Assembly: GCA_900314535.1 (NCBI GenBank) | Contig: OMVT01000008.1 | Coordinates: 1 to 64,000, forward strand | Direction: 5' to 3' | Length of the DNA stretch: 64,000 bases | Source of the DNA: an uncultured Olsenella sp. | GTDB lineage: Bacteria; Actinomycetota; Coriobacteriia; Coriobacteriales; Atopobiaceae | Part shown: positions 42,487-50,798 of the stretch, one piece after another | How positions within the stretch are numbered: the stretch's first letter is position 1 | Layout: each line of letters opens with the position of its first letter | Notes under the pieces: model-generated | What the model was told of the DNA's origin: nothing | Seen by the model: the letters and a program-made list of their open reading frames with translations, nothing else | Databases searched by the model: none | Made by a program: the position numbers and the translations under genes

Positions 42487-43251
42487 CTACTTCTTGGCCT
42501 TGCCCTGGTTGGCAACAGCGTTGATCTTTGCCTCGATCGTGGCAGGATCGCCGATGTAGTGCTTGTCGAGGATGTTCCAGTCCTTATCGAAGGTGTAGGA
42601 GCAAGGAACGCCCGTCGGGATGTTGACCTTGAGAATCTCTTCCGGCGTGAGGTGCTCGAGCTGCATGACAAGAGCACGCAGGGAGTTGCCGTGAGCAGCG
42701 ATGAGGACACGCTTGCCGCTCTCGAGCTGCGGCTTGATCTCCTGCTCGAAGTACGGCCATGCGCGGGCGATGGTGTCCTTCAGGCACTCGGTGTAGGGGA
42801 GGTCCTCCTGCGGGACGTCACGGAACATCGGCTGGACGTGCGGGTCGCGCTCGTCGCCCGGCGTCAGTGCAGGCGGCTGGACGTCGAAGGAACGACGCCA
42901 GATGAGGACCTGCTCCTCGCCGTGCTCCTCGGCAGCCTTTGCCTTGTTGAGGCCCTGGAGAGCGCCGTAGTGACGCTCGTTGAGACGCCAGGTCTTGTGG
43001 ACAGGCAGCCATGCGCGGTCCATCTCGTCGAGGACGATGTTCAGCGTGTGGATGGCGCGCTTCAGAAGCGAGGTGTAGCACACGTCGAAGTCATAGCCCT
43101 GCTCCTTGAGGGCCTTGCCGCCAGCTGCAGCCTCAGCGCGGCCGGTGTCGGTGAGGTCGACGTCCGTCCAGCCGGTGAAGAGGTTGAGCTTGTTCCACTC
43201 AGACTCACCGTGACGAATGATGACAAGATGCATGTTCTGATCGTCTGCCAT
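42487..43251 (-). CDS. gpmA: 2,3-bisphosphoglycerate-dependent phosphoglycerate mutase
   Basis: 254 aa glycolytic enzyme interconverting 3- and 2-phosphoglycerate. Visible: the phosphohistidine motif [18 protein letters not shown], the [23 protein letters not shown] segment, [23 protein letters not shown] and the second catalytic His in [22 protein letters not shown] lies before ATG 43251. Divergent from the FeoB-associated gene, whose iron-type element lies between the two starts and could affect gpmA too. Confidence 0.95.
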   Translation of the reverse strand: MADDQNMHLVIIRHGESEWNKLNLFTGWTDVDLTDTGRAEAAAGGKALKEQGYDFDVCYTSLLKRAIHTLNIVLDEMDRAWLPVHKTWRLNERHYGALQGLNKAKAAEEHGEEQVLIWRRSFDVQPPALTPGDERDPHVQPMFRDVPQEDLPYTECLKDTIARAWPYFEQEIKPQLESGKRVLIAAHGNSLRALVMQLEHLTPEEILKVNIPTGVPCSYTFDKDWNILDKHYIGDPATIEAKINAVANQGKAKK

Positions 43252-43332
43252 AGCGTTCCTTTCCTCGTTGCGCCAATGCGAACTTTTGCCGGACCCGGGC
43301 CATACCCCGTCCGGGAACTGCCTAGAAGGGTA

Positions 43333-43351
43333 TAGTAACCCGTAGCTAACA
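43333..43351 (+). promoter_or_regulatory. Iron-gene 19-bp element before FeoB-associated gene
   Basis: TAGTAACCCGTAGCTAACA. It directly overlaps a TATAGT (-10-like, 43331-43336), so a bound protein would block transcription initiation. Confidence 0.6.
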
Positions 43352-43383
43352 GATGCCATTTCGGCTCCATCAGGAGGGTTGCT

Positions 43384-43611
43384 ATGAATATTCTAGACGT
43401 CCTTATCATACTTGCGGTCGTCTTTGCATTTGTCCTTGCTGTGCGTTCGCTCATCAAAGGCTCAAAGAACGGCTGCGCCGAGTGCGGAAGCAGGGGTTCC
43501 TGCACTGCTGCCGCGACCGGAAGCCCCTGCCCTGCGGCAGAAGATATGCTTGCGCGTGCTGAGAAGGCGGTCGATGAGGGAAAGCTCCCGAAGGTCCAGA
43601 ACAGGCGCTGA
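43384..43611 (+). CDS. FeoB-associated Cys-rich membrane protein
   Basis: 75 aa: one N-terminal TM helix ([23 protein letters not shown]) followed by a Lys/Cys-rich tail with [10 protein letters not shown] and C further on, the layout of the FeoB_associated family. Members are normally encoded beside feoB; here the gene is about 5.4 kb away from feoB. The C-terminal [17 protein letters not shown] is an extra helix. AGGAGG precedes the ATG. The upstream 19-bp element matches those of feoB and the flavodoxins, supporting a common iron response. Confidence 0.82.
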   Translation: MNILDVLIILAVVFAFVLAVRSLIKGSKNGCAECGSRGSCTAAATGSPCPAAEDMLARAEKAVDEGKLPKVQNRR

Positions 43612-43754
43612 TGCGCAGATTCGCTGTCGCTTCAAAATCTGATGTATGATGGCCGTCCGTGTGGATTCTGTACGCTCGGCGAGCGGTAGACGTATGAGCC
43701 TGAATGGCAGCTTTGAGCTGGCCTTTGTTTCGGTTCCGCGTAGCTTCTTGCCAT

Positions 43755-43770
43755 GAAACATGGATGAAAC
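43755..43770 (+). promoter_or_regulatory. Candidate GlnR-type box upstream of glnA
   Basis: GAAAC-ATGGAT-GAAAC, two pentamers with a 6-nt spacer, about 90 nt before glnA. The actinobacterial GlnR consensus is GTnAC-n6-GAAAC repeats. A GlnR-like gene lies about 6 kb downstream. Confidence 0.4.
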
Positions 43771-43859
43771 ACGTGTATGCCAGAGTTTCAGAACGGATAC
43801 GAGATTCGGTGGCGGAAGCATGCGTATAGGAGCATGGCTGCTTGACCGGGGGGTTCATA

Positions 43860-45200
43860 ATGTCAAACGATAGGAATGTCGACTTCGTCCTGCGTACCGT
43901 AGAGGAGCGCGATATCCGCTTCATCCGTCTTTGGTTCTCCGATGTGCTCGGAAACCTGAAGTCCTTCGCGATCTCTCCCGAAGACCTCGAAGAGGCCTTC
44001 GATGAGGGCGTCGGCTTCGATGGATCGGCCGTCGATGGCTTCGCGCAGCTCGAGGAGTCCGACATGCTCGCCTTCCCGGCGCCCGATACCTTCCAGGTGC
44101 TGCCGTGGCGTCCGAGCCAGAATGGTGCCGCCCGCATGTTCTGCGACATCAAGACGCCGGGCCGCCGGCCGTTCGAGGGAGATCCGCGTGCCGTGCTGAC
44201 GCGTGTCTTCGAGGATCTCGACAAGAAGGGCTATGTGCCGTGCGCAGCTCCTCGCATCGAGTACTTCTACTTCGGCGATTCCGTGAAGCCGATTCCGCAG
44301 GACAAGGCAGGATACTTCGACCTCACGCCGTGGGACTCTGCCCGCGATCTGCGCCGCGACACGACGCTCATGCTCGAGCGCATGTCCATCCCTGTGGAGT
44401 ACTCCTTCCACGCCCAGGCACCGTCCCAGAACGGCATCGAGCTCCGCTGGTCCGAGGCCAGGAGCTGCGCCGACAACATCATGACCGCCCGCCTGGTAAT
44501 CAAGCAGGAGGCCTTCGCGAATGACATGTTCGCGTCGTTCATGCCGAAGCCGTTCTCGGAGACCGAGGGCTCTGCCATGTTCCTCTATGAGTCTCTCATG
44601 GACCACGATGGCAACAACCTGTTCTGGGGCCCGAGCTCGAAGTACCCCGACCATCTCTCCGAGCTTGCCAACCACTTCATCGCAGGCGTGCTCCGCTATG
44701 CACCGGAGTACACCCTCATCACGAACCCGACCGTCAATTCCTACAAGCGCATGCGCCCGATGGGGGAGGTGCCCTGCTACACGACGTGGGGACACCGCAA
44801 CCGCTCTGCTCTTGTCCGCGTGCCCATGCACAAGCCGGGCAAGCACCAGTCCACGAGAATCGAGCTCCGCGGGCCCGATCCTACGGCGAACCCCTACCTC
44901 GCGCTTGCTGTCACGTTCGCAGCCGGCGTGCGTGGCATCGAGGAGGAGCTCAAGCTCCAGGATGAGGCGACGCAGGAAGACATCACGGCGACCGAGGCCG
45001 AGCTTGCAAAGAAGGGCGTGAAGCGCCTGCCGCGAGATCTGCGCGAGGCATGCGACAACTTCGAGAAGTCCGACTTCTGCCGCGAGGTCCTGGGCGACCA
45101 TATCTGCGACTACCTCGTCCAGGAGAAGCGTCGCGAGTGGGACGAGTACAACACGACCGTCACGGACTGGGAGCGCGAGCACTACTACGCAGGCTTCTAG
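43860..45200 (+). CDS. glnA: Glutamine synthetase, type I
   Basis: 446 aa dodecameric GSI, ATP-dependent assimilation of ammonia into glutamine. Visible: FDGSAVDGFAQLEESDM, GYFDLTPWDSARDLRRD, the ATP-binding region with NPTVNSYKRMRP (conserved Arg) and the GHRNRSALVRVP segment, then RIELRGPDPTANPYLALAV. The adenylylation-site Tyr region of GSI-beta is not obvious, and length fits the short GSI-alpha-like type. ATG 43860 follows GGGGGG. A terminator follows, so glnA is monocistronic. Confidence 0.94.
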   Translation: MSNDRNVDFVLRTVEERDIRFIRLWFSDVLGNLKSFAISPEDLEEAFDEGVGFDGSAVDGFAQLEESDMLAFPAPDTFQVLPWRPSQNGAARMFCDIKTPGRRPFEGDPRAVLTRVFEDLDKKGYVPCAAPRIEYFYFGDSVKPIPQDKAGYFDLTPWDSARDLRRDTTLMLERMSIPVEYSFHAQAPSQNGIELRWSEARSCADNIMTARLVIKQEAFANDMFASFMPKPFSETEGSAMFLYESLMDHDGNNLFWGPSSKYPDHLSELANHFIAGVLRYAPEYTLITNPTVNSYKRMRPMGEVPCYTTWGHRNRSALVRVPMHKPGKHQSTRIELRGPDPTANPYLALAVTFAAGVRGIEEELKLQDEATQEDITATEAELAKKGVKRLPRDLREACDNFEKSDFCREVLGDHICDYLVQEKRREWDEYNTTVTDWEREHYYAGF

Positions 45201-45223
45201 GATCTGGAATATATGAACCTTGG

Positions 45224-45258
45224 AGAGGGCAGACGCTTCGGCGCCTGCCTCTTTTCTT
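45224..45258 (+). terminator. glnA terminator
   Basis: AGAGGGCAGACGC pairs with GCGCCTGCCTCT (one bulge) around TTCG, followed by TTTTC. Confidence 0.85.
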
Positions 45259-45628
45259 GATGCCGAAATAGCTCAATTCTTGATAAGGAGCTGGCAGAAT
45301 CGGGACAGAGAGCCGAAGAGACGCTTCGTGCGCCTTCATCCAACATGCTTTCAGAAACGGGATGGAAAAACTCTCGCCTGACGTGCGGATACGGAATGCT
45401 CGGCAGAGATCGCTTCAGATGGGCTGTGTATACATATGCGAAAATATAAGGAAAAATGCCTGTTACATTCGAAGAATCCGCAGGTCGCTTAATGAAGATT
45501 GAGTTAAAGGATGATAGTTCTGCCAGCATCCGGGACGGAAACGCCGAAACTCTAGCTCATGGACAAAAAGTCCGGGATAGGCTTTCTCCCACGGTCACAC
45601 TCGCTATAAAAGGAAGGTCGTATACATC
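45259..45628 (+). other. Long leader of the amino-acid ABC operon
   Basis: About 370 bp, AT-richer, no gene. It includes GAAAC-GGGATG-GAAAA (45354-45369), matching the GlnR-type spacing seen before glnA, and a GC-rich segment at 45525-45600 with several short complementary stretches (for example ATGGAC/GTCC) that could be structured RNA. I could not assign it to a riboswitch class. Confidence 0.35.
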
Positions 45629-46474
45629 ATGAGCAGTCTGTCGCGCAGGGAATTCTTCAAGGTCTCCACAGCCATCGGGGGTGGAATGGCGGCAGCTGGC
45701 ATGCTTGCCGGATGCGGGAACTCTTCGAGCTCCTCGTCTTCTTCTTCGAGCTCCTCTTCTGACGATGGTTCCTACAAGCTCGTCACGGACGGCAAGCTGA
45801 CGTGCGTCTGTAATGCAGCATTCCCGCCGTTCGAGTCCATGGATGAGAACACGGGCGAGATCAAGGGCTTCGATGTCGATCTCGCAGCTGCTCTTGCCGA
45901 CAAGATGGGCCTCGAGTCCACCTGGCTGCCCTCCCAGCAGTTCGATACGATCGTCCCTCTCATCAAGCAGGGCGGCAAGGCCGACGTCGCTATCACGGGC
46001 ATGACGATCACGGACGAGCGCAAGAAGGAGATTGACTTCACCGATCCCTACCTCGACTCCAACCAGGCTATCGTCGTCTCGAAGACCGCTACGGCCACGA
46101 CGAAGGACGAGCTCGATGTCGCAGGCAAGCAGATCTGCGCACAGTCCGGCACGACCGGTGGCGACTGGGCACAGGAGAACCTCACGAAGGCAACCTATGT
46201 GCCGCTCGATGACTTCGTCCAGTGCTTCACGGGCGTCTCGACCGGACTCTATGACGCAGCTGTCTGCGACCTGCCGGTCTCCGAGAACATGATTACCAAC
46301 TCCTATACCGATCTGCAGATCTCTCAGCAGATCGCAACGGGCGAGCAGTACGGCATTGCCGTCTCGAAGGACAACCCGAACCTCACGAAGGCGCTGAATG
46401 AGGCGCTTGCCGCCATCAAGGATGATGGCACGCTCGACAACCTCGAGATTACCTGGTTCGGAACCACGATCTAG
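45629..46474 (+). CDS. Amino-acid ABC transporter substrate-binding lipoprotein 1
   Basis: 281 aa family-3 solute-binding protein. The signal peptide has a twin-arginine motif (SRREFFKVS) and a lipobox (LAGC), so a Tat-exported lipoprotein is likely; a Ser-rich linker follows. The core shows GEIKGFDVDLAAALADKMG, DTIVPLIKQGGKADVAITGMTITDERKKEIDFTDPYLDSNQ and ATGEQYGIAVSKDNPNL, typical of GlnH/ArtJ/FliY-type proteins. First gene of a four-gene operon; paralogous to the fourth. Substrate not determinable, probably a polar amino acid. Confidence 0.93.
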   Translation: MSSLSRREFFKVSTAIGGGMAAAGMLAGCGNSSSSSSSSSSSSSDDGSYKLVTDGKLTCVCNAAFPPFESMDENTGEIKGFDVDLAAALADKMGLESTWLPSQQFDTIVPLIKQGGKADVAITGMTITDERKKEIDFTDPYLDSNQAIVVSKTATATTKDELDVAGKQICAQSGTTGGDWAQENLTKATYVPLDDFVQCFTGVSTGLYDAAVCDLPVSENMITNSYTDLQISQQIATGEQYGIAVSKDNPNLTKALNEALAAIKDDGTLDNLEITWFGTTI

Positions 46475-46550
46475 GTTCGATAGACGTAGGAATCCGATGG
46501 GGTCTTTGCGGGAGCGAAGGCCCCATCGAGCATTAGAGGAGCTTCATTCC

Positions 46551-47990
46551 ATGGATCTGACACTGAGAGAGAAGACAGGCGGAAGGCGGCTTGTGGCGCT
46601 TCTTGCTGCCATCATGGCAGCTGTGGCGCTTGCCTTCGCCTGCCTGCCCATGACCGCCGAGGCGCTGACTGTCTCGAATGCGACTGCACGTCCGAACGAG
46701 GATGGCGGATCTTCTGTCATCGGCGGCATCGCGACGCGCCTTACCTGGGAGGCTACCGTCGACGACGGAGAGGAGGTCTCCTCGATCACGCTCCAGCTGC
46801 CGGATGATGGCACATTCAATGGCTCGTCCACGAAGGTCACGGTGCTCGAGGGACTCAAGCGCATCTCGACCGATGCCACGGCCACGCCTTCCGGCAACAC
46901 GATCAAGATCGACTTCGCAGAGTCTGTCGCTTCCGGCTCGCTTCTGCGTCTCGAGATCGAGGATATGAAGTTCCCGACCGAGGGCGGAGACGTCCAGGTC
47001 ACGGGCACCTATACCAATGATACAGGCGAGCAGCAGCTTGCCGCATCGCCTGCCATCACGACGATCGCGAATACGCCGCTCCAGGCAGCCGTGAACTGGC
47101 TCGACAACCAGGCGTGGGTCCAGGCATGGAACTCTGTGCCGTTCCTCAACATGTTCCTGAAGCCGCAGATCATGCTCGAATCCTTCTCGTCGCTCTTCTC
47201 CGGCTGGCTCGTCTGCCTCACGATCGTCATCCTCTGCTACCCGTTCGCAATCGTGCTCGGCCTGCTCTTCGCGTTCATGAAGATCTCGAAGCACACGGTC
47301 GTGCGTGCCATCGCTGTCGTCTACATCAACATCCTGCGCGGCACGCCGCTGTTCCTGCAGATTTACATCCTCTTCTTCGGCCTGCCGATGCTCAACATCA
47401 ACGTGAACAACTATCTTCTCGGCGGCATTGCCATGGCTGTGAACTCCTCTGCCTACCTGGCCGAGATCTTCCGTGCTGGCATCCAGTCCATCCCGAAGGG
47501 ACAGTATGAGGCAGCGTCGTCTCTCGGCATGAACTACAGCCAGACGATGCTTTCCATCATCCTGCCGCAGACGATCCGCCGTGTCCTTCCGACCGTCACC
47601 TCCGACTTCATCACGGCCTACAAGGACACCTCGCTTCTGTCCTCCGTCGGCGTCATGGAGCTCATGATGTACTCGAAGAACCTGACGACCGTCACCGGCA
47701 ACATCACACCGTACATGACGGCAGCGATCTACTACCTGATCGTCACGCTGCCGCTCATCAAGGTCGTCTCCATCGTCGAGAAGCGCCTTGCCCGCTCGGA
47801 AGCGGGCGGAGGTCCCCGTCCGAAGGGCGGAGCTGTCCGCGCTGCCTCTGATGCATCCGGGGACGAAGCTGTGGTGGACGCAGGGGCGAGCCACATGGAG
47901 GCAAAGGACGAGGACTCTTCCTCCATCCTCGATGCACTTTCTGCCCCCTTCCGCTCCCACTCCCTGAAAGAAGGTCTCGACAATGCCTAA
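46551..47990 (+). CDS. Amino-acid ABC permease with N-terminal extracytoplasmic domain
   Basis: 479 aa. Residues 1-38 look like a signal peptide or first TM ([25 protein letters not shown]). Residues about 40-195 form a beta-rich domain ([49 protein letters not shown]). From about 215 on is a HisM/GlnP permease with the ABC-contacting EAA loop [31 protein letters not shown]. The fused domain is unusual and may help receive the binding protein. A charged cytoplasmic tail closes the protein. ATG 46551 follows GAGGAG; the ATPase gene overlaps its end by 8 nt. Confidence 0.9.
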   Translation: MDLTLREKTGGRRLVALLAAIMAAVALAFACLPMTAEALTVSNATARPNEDGGSSVIGGIATRLTWEATVDDGEEVSSITLQLPDDGTFNGSSTKVTVLEGLKRISTDATATPSGNTIKIDFAESVASGSLLRLEIEDMKFPTEGGDVQVTGTYTNDTGEQQLAASPAITTIANTPLQAAVNWLDNQAWVQAWNSVPFLNMFLKPQIMLESFSSLFSGWLVCLTIVILCYPFAIVLGLLFAFMKISKHTVVRAIAVVYINILRGTPLFLQIYILFFGLPMLNINVNNYLLGGIAMAVNSSAYLAEIFRAGIQSIPKGQYEAASSLGMNYSQTMLSIILPQTIRRVLPTVTSDFITAYKDTSLLSSVGVMELMMYSKNLTTVTGNITPYMTAAIYYLIVTLPLIKVVSIVEKRLARSEAGGGPRPKGGAVRAASDASGDEAVVDAGASHMEAKDEDSSSILDALSAPFRSHSLKEGLDNA

Positions 47991-48840
47991 GCACCACCAC
48001 ATCCAGGCACCCCAGGTGCCGGCGGCTCTCCCGGCAGACGAGGCAGCAGAGCTTGCCTTCGAGCATGACCTGCCTCTTTCGCATCATGCCTTCAAGAAGG
48101 GCGAGCACCCGATCGTGCGCATCGAGCATCTGAACAAGACGTTCGACGGCGAGACGCAGGTCCTGCGCGATGTCAATCTCGATGTCTGGCCCGGCGAGGT
48201 CGTCGTCGTGCTCGGACCTTCCGGTTCCGGCAAGTCCACGATGCTCCGCTGCATCAACCTGCTCGAGACTCCGACGGCAGGACACATCCTCATCGAGGAC
48301 AAGGAGATTACGGCCAAGGGCACCGATGTCTGCAAGCTCCGCCAGAACCTCGGCATGGTGTTCCAGCAGTTCAATCTCTTCCCGCACCTGACGGCCAAGC
48401 AGAATGTCATGATCGGCCAGACGAAGGTGCTCAAGAAGTCGAAGGAGGAGGCAGAGAAGGAGGCCTTGAAGCAGCTTGAGGCTGTCGGCCTTGCCGATCG
48501 TGCAGACTTCAAGCCAGCCCAGCTCTCCGGCGGCCAGCAGCAGCGTGTCGCAATCGCCCGAGCTGTTGCCATGCACCCGGATGTGCTGCTCTTCGACGAG
48601 CCGACGAGTGCCCTCGATCCCGAGCTCGTCCGCGGCGTCCTCGATGTCATGCGCGACCTCGCCGAGAACTCGGGCATGACCATGATCGTCGTGACGCACG
48701 AGATGGGCTTTGCCCGCGAAGTCGCCGACCGTGTCGTCTTCATGGAAGGCGGCGTCGTCGTCGAGCAGGGCAAGCCTGAAGAGGTCTTCGACCACCCGAA
48801 GAACGAGCGTACGGCAGCCTTCATCGGCAATATCAAGTAA
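47983..48840 (+). CDS. Amino-acid ABC transporter ATP-binding protein
   Basis: 285 aa GlnQ-type ATPase energising the upstream permease from the cytoplasmic face. Walker [10 protein letters not shown] (about residues 78-86), Q loop [14 protein letters not shown], signature [14 protein letters not shown], Walker [16 protein letters not shown] loop VVTHEMGFA. An unusual about 40-residue His/Ala-rich N-terminal extension (starting [14 protein letters not shown]) precedes the domain. The start overlaps the permease end. Confidence 0.95.
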   Translation: MPKHHHIQAPQVPAALPADEAAELAFEHDLPLSHHAFKKGEHPIVRIEHLNKTFDGETQVLRDVNLDVWPGEVVVVLGPSGSGKSTMLRCINLLETPTAGHILIEDKEITAKGTDVCKLRQNLGMVFQQFNLFPHLTAKQNVMIGQTKVLKKSKEEAEKEALKQLEAVGLADRADFKPAQLSGGQQQRVAIARAVAMHPDVLLFDEPTSALDPELVRGVLDVMRDLAENSGMTMIVVTHEMGFAREVADRVVFMEGGVVVEQGKPEEVFDHPKNERTAAFIGNIK

Positions 48841-48867
48841 AGAATTCTCTGAGACAAGGATCTATAT

Positions 48868-49713
48868 ATGAATACGAATCTGACACGGCGCGGCTTTGTC
48901 GCAAGCGCCGGACTCGCGCTTTTTGGCCTCGCAGCCTGCTCTTCTTCGAACGGCTCCTCGAGCACGTCTTCGAGCGCTTCTGCCGATACGTCCACGAGCG
49001 CAAACAGCTCGCTCAACCTCGTGACCGAGGGCAAGCTCACCTCGGTCTCCGATATGGCAAACCCGCCCTTCAGCTACTATGACACGGGCTCGACGGAGCC
49101 CAAGGGCTTCGAGGTCGACCTTATGGCTGCAGTTGCCGAGGAGATGGGCCTTGAGTCCGTATGGCTGCCTGCCACGAAGTTCGACACGATCATTCCGCTC
49201 ATCAAGCAGGGAGGCAAGGCAGACCTCGGTGTCGCGAACATCACGATCACGGACGAGCGCAAGCAGGAGATCAACTTCTCCGATCCCTACATCGACTCGA
49301 ACCTCGGCGTCGTCACGAAGGCGGACAGCACCGAGACGACCAAGGAAGCGCTCAATGTCTCGGGCAAGAAGATTGCTGCCCAGGCAGGCACGACGGGCGA
49401 GGCGTGGGCCCAGGAGAATCTCTCGAATGCCACGGTCGTCTCCCTCGATGACCCCGTCCAGGCGCTCACGGGCGTCCAGACTGGCCTCTACGATGCAGCC
49501 TGCGCAGACCTGCCGGTCGTGAAGTACCTCTGCACGACGTCCTATACGGACCTCTCGGTCGCGATCGAGGTGCCGACGGGCGACCAGTACGGCATGGCAG
49601 TGTCGAAGGGCAACAAGGCGCTGCTCGATGCGGTGAACGAAGCGCTCCAAGCCGTCATCGACTCCGGCAAGCGCGACGAGATCGAGATGAAGTGGTTCGG
49701 AAGCACGCTCTGA
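48868..49713 (+). CDS. Amino-acid ABC transporter substrate-binding lipoprotein 2
   Basis: 281 aa, paralogous to the operon's first gene. Twin-arginine-like LTRRGFVAS and lipobox LAAC, then a Ser/Thr-rich linker. Core: TEPKGFEVDLMAAVAEEMG, DTIIPLIKQGGKADLGVANITITDERKQEINFSDPYIDSN, PTGDQYGMAVSKGNKAL. Two binding proteins for one permease/ATPase imply broader substrate range or different affinities. 27 nt after the ATPase gene; a hairpin follows at 49747. Confidence 0.93.
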   Translation: MNTNLTRRGFVASAGLALFGLAACSSSNGSSSTSSSASADTSTSANSSLNLVTEGKLTSVSDMANPPFSYYDTGSTEPKGFEVDLMAAVAEEMGLESVWLPATKFDTIIPLIKQGGKADLGVANITITDERKQEINFSDPYIDSNLGVVTKADSTETTKEALNVSGKKIAAQAGTTGEAWAQENLSNATVVSLDDPVQALTGVQTGLYDAACADLPVVKYLCTTSYTDLSVAIEVPTGDQYGMAVSKGNKALLDAVNEALQAVIDSGKRDEIEMKWFGSTL

Positions 49714-49746
49714 TCGTATGAGCGAAGCTGCATAAAAGCTGAATAT

Positions 49747-49776
49747 GGTGCAGCTCCTTTGCAGGTAGCTGCACCC
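49747..49776 (+). terminator. Stem-loop ending the amino-acid ABC operon
   Basis: GGTGCAGCT and AGCTGCACC form a 9-bp stem with an 11-nt loop; the T tract is poor. Confidence 0.55.
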
Positions 49777-49898
49777 ATTCACCATAATTGCGCCTATATT
49801 CGGGGCATTGGGAGCTCGTGGGAAACCATTGGCCGATGAGTGTGCTATTCTCTGACTACTGTCAGATTGTTCTTAATATCGATGATTGGTGAGTCTCG

Positions 49899-50573
49899 AT
49901 GCATCACAAGAACATACTCCTCATCGCGCGTACCACTCGCCATCACGACCGCATGCGCGAACTTTCCCACGCGCTGGATGTCTCGACGCTTCTGGCTACG
50001 CCCGATACGTTCAACCAGGCAATTACCTCGGGCCATGAGTTCGATCTTGTCATCCTCGACGTCGTCGGCGCCTCCCAGGACATCCTGAATGCTGTCGATG
50101 CCTACGTCGTGGACAACGGCTTCATCCCCATCCTCTTCATCACCGACGAAGACAAGCTTGCACAGCTCCACATGCCTGTCCAGGGCAAGGCGGACTTCAT
50201 CCTCTCCACGGCAGGAGAGGCGGAGTTCGAGGTCCGCTGCTCGCAGCTTCTGTGGCCGGGCGAGGAGAGCGCTCCTGCCGATATCGTGACGATCGACAAC
50301 ATGACGATCAACCTTGCGACGTACCAGGTCCACATCGACGACAAGCCGGTCGACCTGACGCTCATGGAGTACTCGCTGCTGTCGTTCCTCGCGACTCATC
50401 CGTCGCGTGCCTACTCGAGGGAGACGCTGCTCCACCGCGTCTGGGGCTTCGAATACTGCGGCGGCACCCGTACGGTCGATGTTCACATCCGTCGTGTCCG
50501 CTCGAAGGTGGGCCCGCAGGTCGCAAACCACATCGTGACCGTCCGTGGCGTCGGATACCTCTTCAAGATTTAG
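49899..50573 (+). CDS. GlnR-like OmpR-family orphan response regulator
   Basis: 224 aa. The receiver-like domain (1-110) keeps Asp54 (FDLVILDVV) but lacks the acidic pair at the start of the fold (KNILLIARTT instead of the usual DD/E) and so is unlikely to be classically phosphorylated, as known for GlnR of Streptomyces. The region PILFITDEDKLAQ...ADFILSTAGEAEFEVR and the winged helix (VDLTLMEYSLLSFLATHPSRAYSRETLLHRVWGFEYCGGTRTVDVHIRRVRSKVG) closely resemble GlnR. No kinase gene is adjacent. Context (glnA, amino-acid transport) fits nitrogen control. Confidence 0.85.
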   Translation: MHHKNILLIARTTRHHDRMRELSHALDVSTLLATPDTFNQAITSGHEFDLVILDVVGASQDILNAVDAYVVDNGFIPILFITDEDKLAQLHMPVQGKADFILSTAGEAEFEVRCSQLLWPGEESAPADIVTIDNMTINLATYQVHIDDKPVDLTLMEYSLLSFLATHPSRAYSRETLLHRVWGFEYCGGTRTVDVHIRRVRSKVGPQVANHIVTVRGVGYLFKI

Positions 50574-50600
50574 AGGATAGATACATATTCTCAGGTACAG

Positions 50601-50625
50601 AGCCGGCCTCGTGGCCGGCTTTTTC
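50601..50625 (+). terminator. Terminator of the GlnR-like gene
   Basis: AGCCGGC and GCCGGCT around a short loop, followed by TTTTTCG. Confidence 0.88.
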
Positions 50626-50798
50626 GTAGCGATTCTCAGCTTTCAGAATTCTTGAAGTATGGTGCCGCTCAGATGTTGGATGCGGGCGAGGCTTTCATGT
50701 GCGCCCTGAAGAAGGCTGTTTGGGTACAAAGTGCCTTGAAGTAAAACCTTCGGAGCCGTCTGCTCTGGGTGAGAGGCGGCATCCAGAAAGGAAGCCTT

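Noticed and set aside
43612-43859. Glutamine (glnA/downstream-peptide) riboswitch before glnA
   Set aside because: The CGTTCA and GGACGGAAGTAGG cores are not present.
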